DNA from: Mycteria americana
Lineage: Eukaryota > Chordata > Aves > Ciconiiformes > Ciconiidae
Reading direction: 5' to 3'
NCBI RefSeq assembly: GCF_035582795.1
Contig: NC_134367.1
Location: 7,054,062-7,118,061, forward strand
Length of the DNA stretch: 64,000 bases
Shown: in pieces, positions 1 to 12,300 of the stretch
Numbering within the stretch: position 1 is the first letter of the stretch
Layout: the number at the start of each line of letters is the position of its first letter
Translations under genes and position numbers: made by a program
Notes under the pieces: generated by a model
Databases searched by the model: none
Told to the model about the DNA's origin: nothing
The model's input: the letters and a program-made list of their open reading frames with translations, nothing else

Positions 1-78
1 GCTTGAAGAAGACACAGCTTGATTTGGGATTGTGTCCTGGACTCTCCATTCTCACTTATATTTATTTCCCCTCTTCAG

Positions 79-552
79 CTGATGGAGAACATCACTGGAA
101 ATTGGCCAGCATTCCCTTCAGTGTCCAAACCAAATTCCGGTATGGGTTTCAGGGCATCAGAGGAGATCCAGCCAAGTCTGCCGGGGGGATTGCCATTGAT
201 GACACCAGCCTGACAGAGACAAACTGCCCCACCAACGTCTGGCACATCAGAAACTTCACATCCCTTTTAAACAGTACTACAAAAGGCGATTATATCATAA
301 GCCCTGTATTTTACAGCTCGGAAGGCTACGCCTTTGCTTTACAGCTGTATCCTCACGGAAGAAATTCATCATCCTACTCGAATTACATGGGGATTACTTT
401 CCACCTCTGCAGCAGTCCAAACGATGGCCTTCTTGAATGGCCGGCCGGACACAGACAAGTTGTCTTGTCGGTTTTGGATCAAGACCCTGATGTAATCCAC
501 AGGATGTCCCTCAGCCTTAGCTTTACTACAGACCCAAACCAGCCAGTATATG
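79..552 (+). CDS. Meprin paralog exon: MAM end and MATH start
   Basis: The acceptor is ctcttcag and the donor is G|gtaagt. The exon has 474 nt in phase 1 to phase 1, open throughout. It encodes the C-terminal MAM strands and most of the MATH domain, including several N-glycosylation sequons (NFT, NST, NSS). It is 15 nt longer than the equivalent exon of the complete downstream gene. Confidence 0.9.
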
Positions 553-2913
553 GTAAGTCAGAGCGCACCAGGGAGAAAAATAGAAATGCAGAGGTTTGCT
601 CAAGGTGGAGAAAAGTGTTGAAAGTCAAGAGACCGGGCAAGATTTTCTCTGCACATAACACTACTGGGCTGACTGGAGATCAGCTTTAATTACTTCTATA
701 TTTTTGCACAACAGGCAGAAATGACACCCTGCAGTGGGACAAACCATCTGTCACTGGAAGTTTTTCTCCTTACTGCAACTGCTACATGAGCCCAGGTGTT
801 GGCTGGAATACATTCCTGACCCACAGGGAGCTGCACTGGAAAAAATTCCTTAAAAATGACAGTCTTTTCATCTTTGCTGATTTTGAAGGTAAAGTAGTAT
901 ATTAACAGAATCCCCACTGGAACAGAGCACGTACATACTCTTCTGTTTGTAAGGAAAGCGCAAAAGATGAGGGGGATTAACAAACATCTAAAGAGTCACC
1001 TATTTCAGGAACAAGGTTTATAAATGCCTAGTGATTTGAAGTGCCTGGATATTTGAATACCCAATACGAAACCTGTGGATGACCTTGATTCTCTGGTCCC
1101 TGAAAATCAGATTTTCAGGACAGATTATAATTCCATGTCTTGAAGATCAGTTTACTTAGTGGTGTTCCTGTTTGCCAGCACCCCTATATCACTTCCAACT
1201 TAAGAAAATTGTGGTTTGAAAATGAAGGTGTTCTTTTCAGACCTTGTAAAACTGGCAGAAGGAGTTTTTGATCCAAAGCTTCTCTCCTGAGGTTGCAATT
1301 TTTGTCAGGACCGTGCGCAGCCGCTCTGCTCTGCCCAAGGCGGCAGGGAAGGGGAAGAAGGAGGAAAGGAGCTGTTGGGTGCAGAGGACAGCCTGGCAGG
1401 CACCCCTCTGAGCGGGCCTCTGACGGCCACATGTCAGATGGCTGCGTTCATCTTACCTCATGTTGGGTGTCCAAAAATGAACTTTCTAGACTCCCTGGTG
1501 GGTCATTTGAGAGCAACGGGCACCTCTGGGGAGTGGTTGATCCCATTCCCTTATAGCTGTGATGAACTGCTCTTCTGATATGCTGACCTCCACCGGCTGC
1601 AAAGTGATCCATGGTGAATGGTGGGTGTGATGAATCCTATCAACCTGCTGCAGTGAGTTTCCTTCGGACAATGTCAGTGCCTGGAAAGTGGAAACACTTT
1701 GTATAAATAAATAATCATTAAACCAGACCTGACTCTAATACAGGGGTCAGAGTGCTTGTCTCAGATAGATGACAGTTGAGAATACGCTGTGATAATCTAG
1801 ACTCACTCTGTGCGACCGAGGGCTGTCATCACTACTGTGAACTCTCCTGGCAGGAGGATTTCTCCCTTGCTCTTCATGAAAAAAAAAAAAAAAAGGCAAA
1901 AAAAAAAGCAAAGTTCTTGTTTTCACTCCAGCAGAGAATGCAGAATTTTGAAACAGCAAGAACTTTTGCAAGGTGGGAAAGGTGCTTCCCATGAATGCTT
2001 AACCAGGAACATGTGCTGCCTAATAAAAATGCAAAGAGCAGTCTACATTTCTGGCATACAGAATGGCCCAGCTTTTCTGCAGGTTATGTAGGGCATTCGG
2101 CAATGCTTCCAAGTCCCCTGTAGCAATAAGAAAAGCAGCTGAGGCCTCTTTGCGCTTTCCCTGGCAGTACTTTGTACCGGGAGCAATTCACTGGGGGAAA
2201 TTCAGTCCCGCTCTGTGATATGGGTGCCAGTGGTCCCAAAAACATTTGCAGTTGCTAGGTGAAATTGTAGTTAAGAAACTGAAAGACTTGTTAGGAGACT
2301 GCATTTAGTCTCCAGTTGTAAACTGGTTCAGCTTCATTTCTGGACATTACATCTAATATGGTCACATTTATAAGGTTTCAGCCTCATTTGAATATTCATT
2401 TTGATACCAGGGTGCCTAAGAACTCAGGGACAGTGTTGCATTGCCCTTGATGAAAGTCGGAGATCACCTCTGTCTAAGCACCGAGGGTCTGCCCCATGCC
2501 TCCCACTTCTCCCAAGCCTTTCCACCTTCCCTCCTCAATTCCCAACCCTATTTCAGATCACCTCTGACCCAAGCCCTCTACTCTCTTGCCCCAGTCTCCC
2601 TCCAGCTCGGTAATCCCAGGATCCCCTGATGGGCTTGAGAAAGACACAGACTGCAGCTCCACGCATGCCTGCAGCTCTCTGCCCTTCCCGTTTCCCTTCC
2701 CACCTCCTTTGCTGGGTATCGCTGCAGCTTCTACAGCAATTTGGATGAATTATTGTTGCTTTGTTTTTTGCCCTTGGAATCAGCCTGAAAGTCAGCCCAA
2801 CACATACGATAGAACTGTACTATATACTCCATGCCTTAAATTAACTACTTTAACTGTCTTTTCTTGCAGATCTCACCCCTTTGATTAGATCTGAAGTCCC
2901 AGTCCATCCTTGA
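79..2913 (+). CDS. Meprin A subunit alpha-like paralog, 3' part, truncated C-terminus
   Basis: This is the 3' end of a meprin-like astacin metalloprotease gene; its signal peptide, protease domain and most of the MAM domain would lie left of the window. Three exons are supported: 79-552, 715-888 and 2870-2913. They encode the end of the MAM domain (FRYGFQGIRG, then GGIAIDD), the MATH/TRAF-like domain (CPTNVWHIRNF ... VLDQDPDV) and the start of the inserted domain (DLTPLIRSEVPVHP). They correspond to exons 11, 12 and 13 of the complete meprin gene at 6252-21039, with the same intron phases, and the second exon has exactly the same length (174 nt). The third exon reads into TGA at 2911-2913. 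No furin site, EGF module or transmembrane helix was found before the next gene. The product would be a soluble meprin, unless the locus is a decaying pseudogene. Both long exons are open and have intact splice sites, which favours a functional gene. Confidence 0.85.
715..888 (+). CDS. Meprin paralog exon: MATH domain end
   Basis: The acceptor is gcacaacag and the donor is GAAG|gtaaag. The 174-nt exon encodes NDTLQWDKPSVTGSF through FLKNDSLFIFADFEG. It is equal in length and clearly homologous to 19560-19733 of the downstream meprin. Confidence 0.9.
889..2869. other. Introns of the meprin paralog, no further gene seen
   Basis: This is the large intron between the MATH exon and the terminal exon. 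It contains A-rich runs around 1877-1909 and scattered short ORFs without coding character. No recognisable repeat family or additional exon was seen. Confidence 0.5.
2870..2913 (+). CDS. Meprin paralog terminal exon with early stop
   Basis: The acceptor is tttcttgcag. The exon reads DLTPLIRSEVPVHP and then TGA. The pattern D-L-x-x-L-x-x-(T/S)-E-V-P-V-x-P matches the start of the downstream gene's exon at 20321, in the same phase. After the stop the similarity disappears and no EGF cysteines follow. A GATAAA variant polyadenylation signal at 2961-2966 is a possible 3' end, but this is weak. Confidence 0.65.
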
Positions 2914-3449
2914 AGTGCCCTCAACCTCTTCACTACAAGTGCAAACAGTCAACCATGACAGATAAAATATATTACTTCACTAAACAAACTGTATTTTCTG
3001 GTTTCTGTATTTTAAGAATTTGAACTAAAGTTCCCTGTTAGTTTTAAGAGACTAAACCCATAGACTCACCAAAGATTATTTTGGCCCAAGCAGCAAAGTG
3101 CTTCTCTTAGTTGTATTGTCTTTTTTCTTCCCATGTTTCATTCTTTATCTTTGTTGATGGCAATGCTTATTTCCCAGCTCTTGTGTATGAAGTCTCTCTG
3201 TCCAGCCTTCCCTAGCCAGAAGCACCAGTGCTTGACTTTCCAAGATCCTGTTCCAGGACTTCCTTTTTCTCCCCACGGCCATTACCACTTCTTCAAGCCC
3301 ACCTTTTGATAATGCTCACTCCCAAGTATTCAGCTCATTAGGTCACTGCTAGAAGAATAGCATGCTTCCCTACCTTCATCTGCGTCTGGACCCAATTCAA
3401 CATTACTGAGAAGTTTTCATGAAAGCAGAATGGGAATTTGTTTGGTTCT

Positions 3450-4523
3450 TGTGGTGGGTTGACCTTGGCTGGCCACCAGGTGCCCACCAAGATGGTCTAT
3501 CACTCCCCCTTCCATCAACAAGACAGGGGGAGAAAAACACGACAAAAAGCTCATCAATCAAGATCAGGACAGGGAAGTCACTTACCAAATTACTGTGATG
3601 GGCAAAACAGCCTCAGCTTAGGGAAATGAATTTAATTTATTGCCATTCAAACAGACTAGGATAATAGGAAATAAGAACAAATCTAAAAACACCTTCCCCC
3701 ACCCCTTCCTTCTTCCCAGGCTCAACTTCACTTCTGACTTCTCTACCTCCTCCCCACCAGCGGCACAGGGGGACAGGGAATGGGGGTTGCAGTCAGTTCA
3801 TTACGCATTGTCTCTGCTGCTCCTTCGTGCTCACACTCTTCCCCTGCTCCAGCATGGGGTCCCACTCACGGGAGACAGTCCTTCATGAACTTCTCAGCGT
3901 GGGTCCTTCCCATGGGCTGCAGTTCTTCACGAACTGCTCCAGTGTGGGTCCTTTCCACGGGGTGCAGTCCTTCAGGAACAGACTGCTCCAGCATGGGGTC
4001 CCTCCCATGGGCTGCAGGTGGATATCTGCTCCACCGTTAACCCCCATGGGCTGCAGGTGGATATCTGCTCCACCATTAACCCCCATGGGCTGCAGGTGGA
4101 TATCTGCTCCACCATTAACCCCCATGGGCTGCAGGTGGATATCTGCTCCACCATTAACCCCCATGGGCTGCAGAGGGACAGCCTGCCTCACCATGGTCCT
4201 CTCCATGGGCTGCAGGGGAATCTCTGCTCAGGCACCTGGAGCACCTCCTCCCCCTCCTTCTTCACTGGCCTTGGTGTCTGCAGGGCTGTTTCTCTCACAT
4301 GTTCTCACTCCTCTCTTTGGCTGCAGTTGTGCAGCACTTTTTCGCCTTTCCTAAATATGTTATCACAGAGGTGCTACTAACATCTCTGACGGGCTCAGCT
4401 TTGGCCGGTGGCAGGTCCGTCTTAGAACCAGCGAAACAGGCTCTGGCTGACATGGGGGCAACTTCTGGTGTATTCTCACAGAAGCCACCCCTGTAGCCTC
4501 CCTGCTAACAAAACCTTGCCACA
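3450..4523 (-). mobile_element. LTR-type element of avian endogenous retrovirus, minus orientation
   Basis: The plus strand starts TGTGGTGGGTTGACC and ends CCTTGCCACA, giving TG...CA termini. The sequence is recognisable as a dispersed avian LTR family. Read on the minus strand it has AATAAA (from the plus-strand ATTTATTGCC near 3637), which fits a polyadenylation signal and supports minus orientation. The centre holds repeated 'tgctccag...atgggctgcag' units. I did not find a convincing target-site duplication, so the ends could be off by a few bases. No viral protein-coding region is present, so this is a solo LTR or equivalent. Confidence 0.7.
4007..4162. repeat. 39-bp tandem repeat, four copies, inside the LTR
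   Basis: Four head-to-tail units of 39 bp run from 4007, 4046, 4085 and 4124. Each contains GCTGCAGGTGGATATCTGC and CCACCATTAACCCCC, and the only change visible is A/G in ACCATT/ACCGTT of the first unit. Because 39 is divisible by three, the array gives a 13-residue repeat in every frame, which explains the long overlapping ORFs there. Confidence 0.9.
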
Positions 4524-5800
4524 TGAACTGAATATATGATGCATTTGGAAATGCATGCATTGTGCAAGGTGCTAAATGAATATATTAAATTGCATTAGTG
4601 TAACATGAGATGGCTGCATAACCACTGTCCTCTACAAACTCAAATATATGCCTACAGAATGACTTATCTTTAGACATCCTCTTTGGTTTCTTGGGTAATT
4701 TTTAAGTTAAGGGGACTAAAAACCAAGTGTTTTTTGGACTACTCTGATTTTGCTTCAGTTTTTTGTTCCTTTCTCACATCCACTGCTACGCATCTGCAAA
4801 TCATGGCCTTTGTGCTGTGTTTTGACTCTCTTTGCTCGTCTGTGAAAACAGCCTTTTCATAATGTATCTGGAGGCATGCTTCTCTTTTACTAGTAGTGTG
4901 TCCTGTTCTGCTTAGGTATCAGTGGCCTTCGAAATAATAGTTCATAAAAGCAAGTGTTGAAGGAGACCCATGTACGCTAGGTGAAAGATCAGTGCTGTGG
5001 GGCCCTTCTTCTCAAAAAAAGAAAAGATCTCAGTACTTATTCCTCTGCAGTGTGATCTCATACAAATAGCTTCCTACTTCGATCTGCTTGGAGGAAAATA
5101 CGTTGCTTAGGTTGGAGGACTGAATCCTTTCTAGGACAGGGTAGTCACTGTACACAGGCACATTTCCTACTCAAAACATACTTGCATTTGAGGCTTCTTT
5201 ACACTCAAGTCCGGTGTCTCTCGCCAACACTGCTGGGAAGCAGCGTGTGAAGCACCTTCAGAGCACTTTTTCTTCTCTTCCTACTCAAGCCCTCTGTGTT
5301 GTGCTGTGGGTGGTGGTGTCTCTGGCACAAGCCTTTTCCTACCTAATTGCTGATCACAGAGGTGGACATCCTCACCTTCATCGCTTGTAATTTCAGATGT
5401 GAAATGAGGGAGCAGGATTCAATTGCCTAAGTTTAAGGCACTGTGACACTCCAGGGCACATGGGACATTTGCAAGGGGATAACAGGTATGATACAGAACC
5501 TGCGGGAGATCTAGAGCTTTCTGGAGCCTTGGCTCCGATAGCCCATCTGCCCTCCCTGACCCATGTCCCCTGACAAAGAAAAGAGCAAAGTGCAAGGACA
5601 AGAGTTTGTCATCTCTGAAACCCACCAGCAAAGAAAGGAGCATCAAGCTGGAAGGCCAAGGATCTACTGATGTGTGTGACCACCTCTGGAGGCAAAGGGT
5701 GGCATGTTGTGCACTGGGGCATCTGGGATGGGATTAGCTGTGGGAAAACACGGTTAGGGCATTCATAATCATATGTCTTTTATCTCTAATCTTTACAATA
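4524..5800. other. Intergenic sequence between the two meprin genes
   Basis: This is AT-moderate sequence without coding character on either strand. ORFs here are below 80 codons and have no splice context. No known repeat was recognised. Confidence 0.5.
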
Positions 5801-5804
5801 TGAT

Positions 5805-5817
5805 GTTAATTATTAAT
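5805..5817. promoter_or_regulatory. Near-consensus HNF1 binding site upstream of meprin alpha
   Basis: GTTAATTATTAAT matches 12 of 13 positions of the HNF1 palindrome GTTAATNATTAAC. It lies about 450 bp upstream of the start codon. HNF1 factors drive many intestinal and renal brush-border genes, which fits where meprin alpha is expressed. The match is seen in the sequence; its function is inferred. Confidence 0.5.
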
Positions 5818-6202
5818 TGAAGACAGCACTGGGCCAAATTCTAATGTCACTGGAGTGCTATAAACCCAGAATAATTCTGCTTAGGCATGTGGCTTTCCTC
5901 CTGTGCAGTCGAGATTGTAATGCTGACAGGTAACAAGCACACTGGCAGGAGTCAGCAACTTTGGGCAAGACCGAGATGTTCTTACAGGAAGGCTGTGTGG
6001 GCCTTTCACCAGCTGCACTTAAGACATGAAGTTATCACGTTCCCCTCTGTAACATTCCTCCAAAGTGGACTTGGGTAATTGATAACAACAATGCCATCGT
6101 GTGCCATTTAGGAGGAAAATCTTGCTGTTATAATAACGTTACAAAGGTGGAAAGTTCGAAGCTGGTTGGCTAATGTTCTGTGGAAAGCTCAGCATCATGC
6201 CC

Positions 6203-6208
6203 TATATA
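6203..6208 (+). promoter_or_regulatory. TATA box of the meprin alpha gene
   Basis: The sequence CCTATATATTGC lies about 45-50 bp upstream of the ATG at 6252. A TATA box here would place transcription start near 6230-6238 and leave a 5' untranslated region of only about 15-20 bases. A GATA-type motif (TGATAA) lies at 6080-6085. Confidence 0.5.
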
Positions 6209-6251
6209 TTGCAAGAGATGAGAGGGACCAGCTTCTTCTTCCATTGCAAAA

Positions 6252-6320
6252 ATGGGCTCCAGCATCTTCCCGCTCTGCCTAGTGCTTCTGTTATGCCATG
6301 TGTATGGTACTCCAGTCTCT
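6252..6320 (+). CDS. MEP1A: Meprin alpha exon 1: start and signal peptide
   Basis: ATG is followed by a hydrophobic leader ([13 protein letters not shown]) ending in VS|gtaagt, phase 0. This ATG was chosen because it directly precedes the only leader-like sequence downstream of the TATA box. Confidence 0.9.
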
Positions 6321-9300
6321 GTAAGTAGAAACCTGATTTCTACAGGCTCCTCTCAGTCCAAAGACATCTCCTACCTTATACTGGTTGTATTTTATTCCCT
6401 TTCAGGTCAGGCACCTCTCCAGTGAAGCTGGTAAGTGCTCTGTGAACTCTTGAGTTTTGAAGCATTTTCTTTTGCTTGCTGTGTGCCACCACATCTGAAC
6501 GCATAATGTTTTGTCTGTCTTGCAGCAGCAGATGCTGATGTCGGTGAGATAATCAAAGACATTCCAGACATAAACTTAGGTGAGTTCATGCCTAAATTCT
6601 CATAAGGCCTGAAAAATCATGAGCAAAATGCTGAATTTTCAGTATTGTAAAAAAGACATGGGTGACTGATGGTCAGGTAGTTCATGGTAACAAGAGAAAT
6701 ATAATTAAGTGAGCTCTGAATTACCTTCCTCTGGCTATGACAGATGAATCTATGCTAGGACTGTAACCCTATGGAAACAAGGGGTGCAGATGTTTTTCAC
6801 TTCTGAAGTTTGGACAGACCCATGGTGTTAAGGCAGTAACACGCTGTATCAATTGGAAAGGCTCTGGAGTCCCACCAGCATTTCCCCCCCATCTCTATAT
6901 GATTTTTATAAAGTTTTACAAAGTGGAAAATAGCTTAGATGTTTATTGAGCTTCTATATAAGCGGTAAGGAAATCAAATGGAAAAGACACAACACACCGT
7001 ACTGTCCTCCTCTATTTTTTTTATTTCCTGTAATGCAAATTTCCATGTATCCTTTGATGCTGCAGTGTACAATATTCTTCCTGATGCATCACTTACTATT
7101 ACTATCTTCTCTAGAGCACTGTCTCACTGTGTGACTTGCCACTGCCTGAGAGCAAGCAAGAGGTTATCAAACTAGACGTGGATAACGGTGGCCACCAGAT
7201 TTCTGCCACCAAAAATGCAGCCATTGCTGAGTAGTAAATATTGAGTAGAAACTACTGTTACTTTTAGGCCTGTCCCTATATTTCAGTGTAAAGAGGCTGG
7301 TCCTTCTTTATTTTCTGTAAATGCCCAAGGACATTAACCTTGTATAAGTAGGCTCAATATGGTTTATGAGGTGAAATACATTTGGTATATTTCATTTACA
7401 TTATCTTTCATTAAATTACTTTTCAGCTGCTGGACTGGACCTCTTTCAGGGTGATATCTTGCTTCCCGTAAGTAATTACAAACTTTATATCTATCACTTG
7501 TCCTAATTGTATTTTTGGTACAAATCAGCCCATCTCCCCGCAGCAAATGCATCAGCAGCTGTTAATTCCCTTTTCAGAAAAATCAGCGAAATGCCCTAAG
7601 AAATGAGACCTACAGATGGAAGTTCCCCATTCCCTATATTCTGGGTGACGACCTAGGTAATGCAGATACTTTATTCAGATTTTAGCTCCAATCCTTATTT
7701 GCACTGGAGTCACTGTGATAAAAAATATGCCTTTTTCAGAACTGGTTCTCTCACATTAAAATTCACTAATAACTAGATGGCTCCTTTATATCAAAACCAT
7801 TTTTTTTCTTCTACAGCTATCATAACAAAACATAATTTAATCAAATTCAATCATTTCTCTTTTCAATCATTTTTCTTTTGTTCCCATGCATATATCTGTG
7901 TGCACACCTTACCTCTCCAGGGTGAATGATCTGCAGTGTGTTAAATGTACCTTCCTGATGCATGTTTTCCAGATCTGAATGCCAAAGGAGTCATTCTCCA
8001 GGCATTTGAAATGTTCCGCCTTAAGTCTTGCATTGATTTCAAGCCATATGAAGGAGAGACAACCTACATATTCTTTAGAAAAGAAAGCGGGTAAGGGTTA
8101 TATCAATTTCTGTTCAGTTTTGCTGTGTAGAATCAGCTGGGAATTCATTCCATTTGACTTCAGCAGTCTAAAAGTTTAGTCTAAGTTTGTCGCCAGCAGA
8201 GAAAAAGAGGCCACCGAGAAAGCAACCCATCTTACCTTCTTAGACACAGAGCTTGACAGCAGCTCCCTCCCCCTGCTGACTGCAGAGGATGTTCAGGTGA
8301 TGAACTTGGAATGGGCACCTAATATTTGGATGGTTACTCTTCAATAAGGTGAATCCCAGCATCTCTGGGCTTTCTTCCACTGCTCCCGCTTTCCTACCTA
8401 GGGTTTTTTTCCATTTCAGTGGTGGGTGAAACCACCCCCATGTACATCCTCTTAGCTTACCCAGGATGTGAATAGCCAGAATTTAGGTTTTGAAATATTT
8501 GGAAAACAGGTCAAAAAAACCCCAAACCCACAACCTATTGAAAGCTAGTTTACTGTAATATTGCTATGGTTTGGAGGTGGCTTTTCTTTAATGAAAGGTC
8601 CTCTCAAAATCTGAAAGGGTTTTATACTCAGAGATTCAGGTTTTCCAGGACCTGGAAAGATTTATTTCCTACATCGAAACATGCTTTGAAAGAACATCTA
8701 GAAAGGCACAAAAATCATCTCACTATATCAGCTGTGAATATATCTTGTTCTCCCAGAACTTCATAAAGGCCTATAGGCACTGATATTTCTGCCCTCAGCT
8801 CTTCCTTGGGTAATACGTTCTATGACAATTCTTTTACAAGACTGTGCAAGCACCATGATTTTTGACAAGTTGGTGCTGAAGAGCCTCGTACTGCAAACTC
8901 CTGGTAGCAGCTATTCAAGAGACCATAGGCTCAAGCTCTTTGTTTTCAGTACCCACATTACTGTGTTCAGAGCTCCTTCAACAAACTTGACCTGACACTG
9001 CTTTGGGATGTGCAAATGAAGCTACGGTCCAAGCAGGTGCTCTTTAGCAGTTGCCTCTCACATTACCCTCGAGCTACCCCAAAACGTTCCCAGTGAATTG
9101 GCTGAGGAGCTCCCTCCTCAATCATGGTTAGGCTCTGCTGAGTCATGCTCTCACACAAAGAGACGTAATTTCCTGCCTAGGGCCAATGCATTGCATAGTT
9201 GATGTTAAAAAGGACCAAACACTGCTATCCTAAATCCTCCTAGATCCTTTCTCTAGCCCAAGTGATTGCAGAAAAGCTCAGTCTTGACGAGTTTACTGTT

Positions 9301-12300
9301 TCTATGTATATAGTGTGGGTTTTGGCATGTTTCTTGCAAAATGGCAGCTAACATAGGACTAAACTTCTGTGGATCTCAAACACTTGGTTAGCACCTAAAT
9401 AGACACTTAGTTAGCACCTAAATAATGATTTGTATTACTCCTTTGATATTTAAACCTATTTTGGTATTACTTTAAATCCAGTGAGCAGAACGAGAACTTA
9501 AATACAGAGGAGAAAACTCTGTTTAACAGACAGTAAGATCTCTCTCTTTCTCAGGTGTTGGTCCATGGTGGGGGACCTGCAGACTGGACAGAACCTCTCT
9601 ATTGGGGAACGGTGTGACTACAGAGCAATTGTGCAACATGAGATCCTGCATGCTTTGGGATTTTATCATGAGCAGTCAAGGACGGACCGGGATGACTATG
9701 TGACCATCTGGTGGGATGAAATTACTACAGGTGGGTTTTGGCCTTCAATTCAGATTTTGTAAAGTGCAGACTCATCAGTATCTTCTTTTTCCTCCTAGAT
9801 ATTAAGACCTTCTTAAAGGTATGATTTTAGAAACACTGGGCCACACCTGAGACCACTGTAAATCAATCTGTAGATACAGCAGGATTTTGATACAACTTTT
9901 CTGGGCAAAGACGAGAGATTGTCTAAGGCCAGAAGAGAGAGGCCCTGCTTGGAAGTCAGAAGACTTTATTTCCCATTGGCTCCAGGACTGGTCTGCTCTC
10001 TGATTTTGAACAAATCACTTCCCCTCTCTATGAGTCTGTTTTCTCTTGCTGTGTAATGCAAATCGTAAATTTACTGGGATGGTGAGCTTTGAGTTGGCTC
10101 TTCTTTAATCAAAATCCTCTCAAAATCTGAAAGGACTCTATCCTGCTCTCCCCTGCCCAGTGTGTCTCTGTGGGTTCTTGCCTTCAGGCTTAGTATCATC
10201 AGGTTCAGTAGCTTTATGACTTTCAGCAAACTCTCCGCAGTCCCCCTGGTCCCGAGGCAGTTTCTCCTGCTGAACTCTGTGAGGTCTGCTTCCATACTAC
10301 TTAATGATCATATATTTGAAAAAGCAAGAATGGGAGTCTATAAAAAGGCATGCTAGTCTGAAAGGCATGCTAGCAAAGACTAAACTCTCATTCCCAGTGG
10401 TGGTGCTTTGCAATGCCAGTGATGGTGCCAATGCAGCAAAGTTGCCCTGCGATTGCTCATGCTCTGTGTGGACAAACCGATCACTTCAGTCTCCAGGTTT
10501 ATGCACTCACCATCTTTGCAAATAAGTGAAAAATACATGCAAAATAGTAATCAGAAAGGAACAAGATTCAGGGACTACTGTGGTCTCTTTTGGATAGATA
10601 AGAACTGCTGCTACAAGCAATTTCTGCTGACCTCTAAGTGCAGTATCTGATATTTTGAATTGCTCCAAGTTGAATGGCCGTGTGCATTCCTACTTGCTTC
10701 TATCCTGTACGTGTAGTCTCTTTTGGGGTGGCTGAGCAGTAGATGGGTTGTGGATATTGATTTTGCAGACCATCATTTTTAGTTATGAACAGCACTAAAA
10801 ACAATTCACCTTATTACTAACTCGGTCTCATCCTGATGATTGACTTTTGGGCCTCTTTTTGCTGTGCGCTGTAACTAATCACCTCCAAAGCAAGAAGACT
10901 TACAATGTACTTATAATGCACTATTGTGAGCTCCATGATGTATGGAGGTATTGAAAAGCTTGACAAAACAGTGCCAATTCTCCATGCATTCTTTTTTTTT
11001 TTTTCTTTCCAAAAAATATATCATTCAATACTTTCAACTTACCTGTCGTGTATTGAGTAGCTACAAATCTGGAACACCAAAAAAATGGTACAGATGATGG
11101 ACTTTAGTGTGACACTATTTTGAATGGAGTCCTGGGGCTGGTGTGATATCATTACAGTCAATTCCTATATTATGTGGGTTTCTATTCATACTGTAAAATC
11201 TCATTTTCCAGTTAGGCAAATTCATTAAGTAGAAAACTTCTACTGAAGCCATTTGAAAGATGGCTCCTCCTCTAAAGGGAAATCAGGCTGATATGATTGT
11301 GCTCTGTGGGGGTGTGTGCATGCACATCTGTTCCTGCATTAGTGATCTGCAACCCCAAATTTAATAGCATGGTAGCAGTTTTTGGCATAATGTGTTTTCA
11401 TAAACTGCAATGCAGATAGATGGCTGATGAGAGATCCCCTATTCACGTTGCTGTTGACAGAAAAGCTAATAAGCCTATTAGATTTCAGAGAAAACACACA
11501 AGACAGCCTAATGAAATAGCCTCCTTGTTGTATGGTTTATTTCTTTTAAAAACACATAGAAGTTACCCTTTGCCGAGTAATGATCTTAAAACCCAGCATC
11601 ATTACACATGCCTGTGTCATGCCAAGATTTTGTCCCCAACTATAAAAAGTGATAGCACTTAATTATCAAGATTCTCACCCTTTTTGATAAAAGGTGCAAT
11701 TCAAGTATGTGTAAGAAAACAATCCCAAGCTCTTATACAATCTTAAGGCTTGGACTGAAGACCTTTGCACCAGAATGGACTTGCAGAAGGGAAGGGCAGC
11801 CTTTACACAGAGAAGCTGTAATTATCCACCGAGCGCAGTCATGTGCTGTTTCTTCTTGGAGAGCGAATGCCAAATACTCTGAAAATATTTGTAGTTGGAA
11901 ATGCTAGCAATCTCTCTTTACTTCCATACCAAAATATTTGAAATGGCCCTAGCAGACACCTTAATAATGAAAAACTTTCTCTAAGAAACCACGATAAATA
12001 TGTTTCCAAAAAGACATTTCAATAGAAATATCATAGCAATATTGTCAATCTAGGGTAAAAACATCATTTTTTCCACAGATTCCTAATGTGTTCTTTGCTT
12101 CAAAGAAGAACAGAACCTGGAAGTACTCCAGGACTGTCATACCTGTCCCATTAATAAGCAGAGGGCTCCAGGGCCTCTTCTTGTTCATATACGATCTAAT
12201 ATCCTGGGAAACGTTTGCATCAATATTCACAGGCTCTGGAATGGAGTACATTAATCCTTAAACTTAATCCTTCAGGATGCTTACTATTAGACCATCTAAT

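Noticed and set aside
3827-4380. Overlapping frames with a 13-residue repeat
   Set aside because: They come from a 39-bp tandem repeat within an LTR; repeat length divisible by three keeps all frames open.
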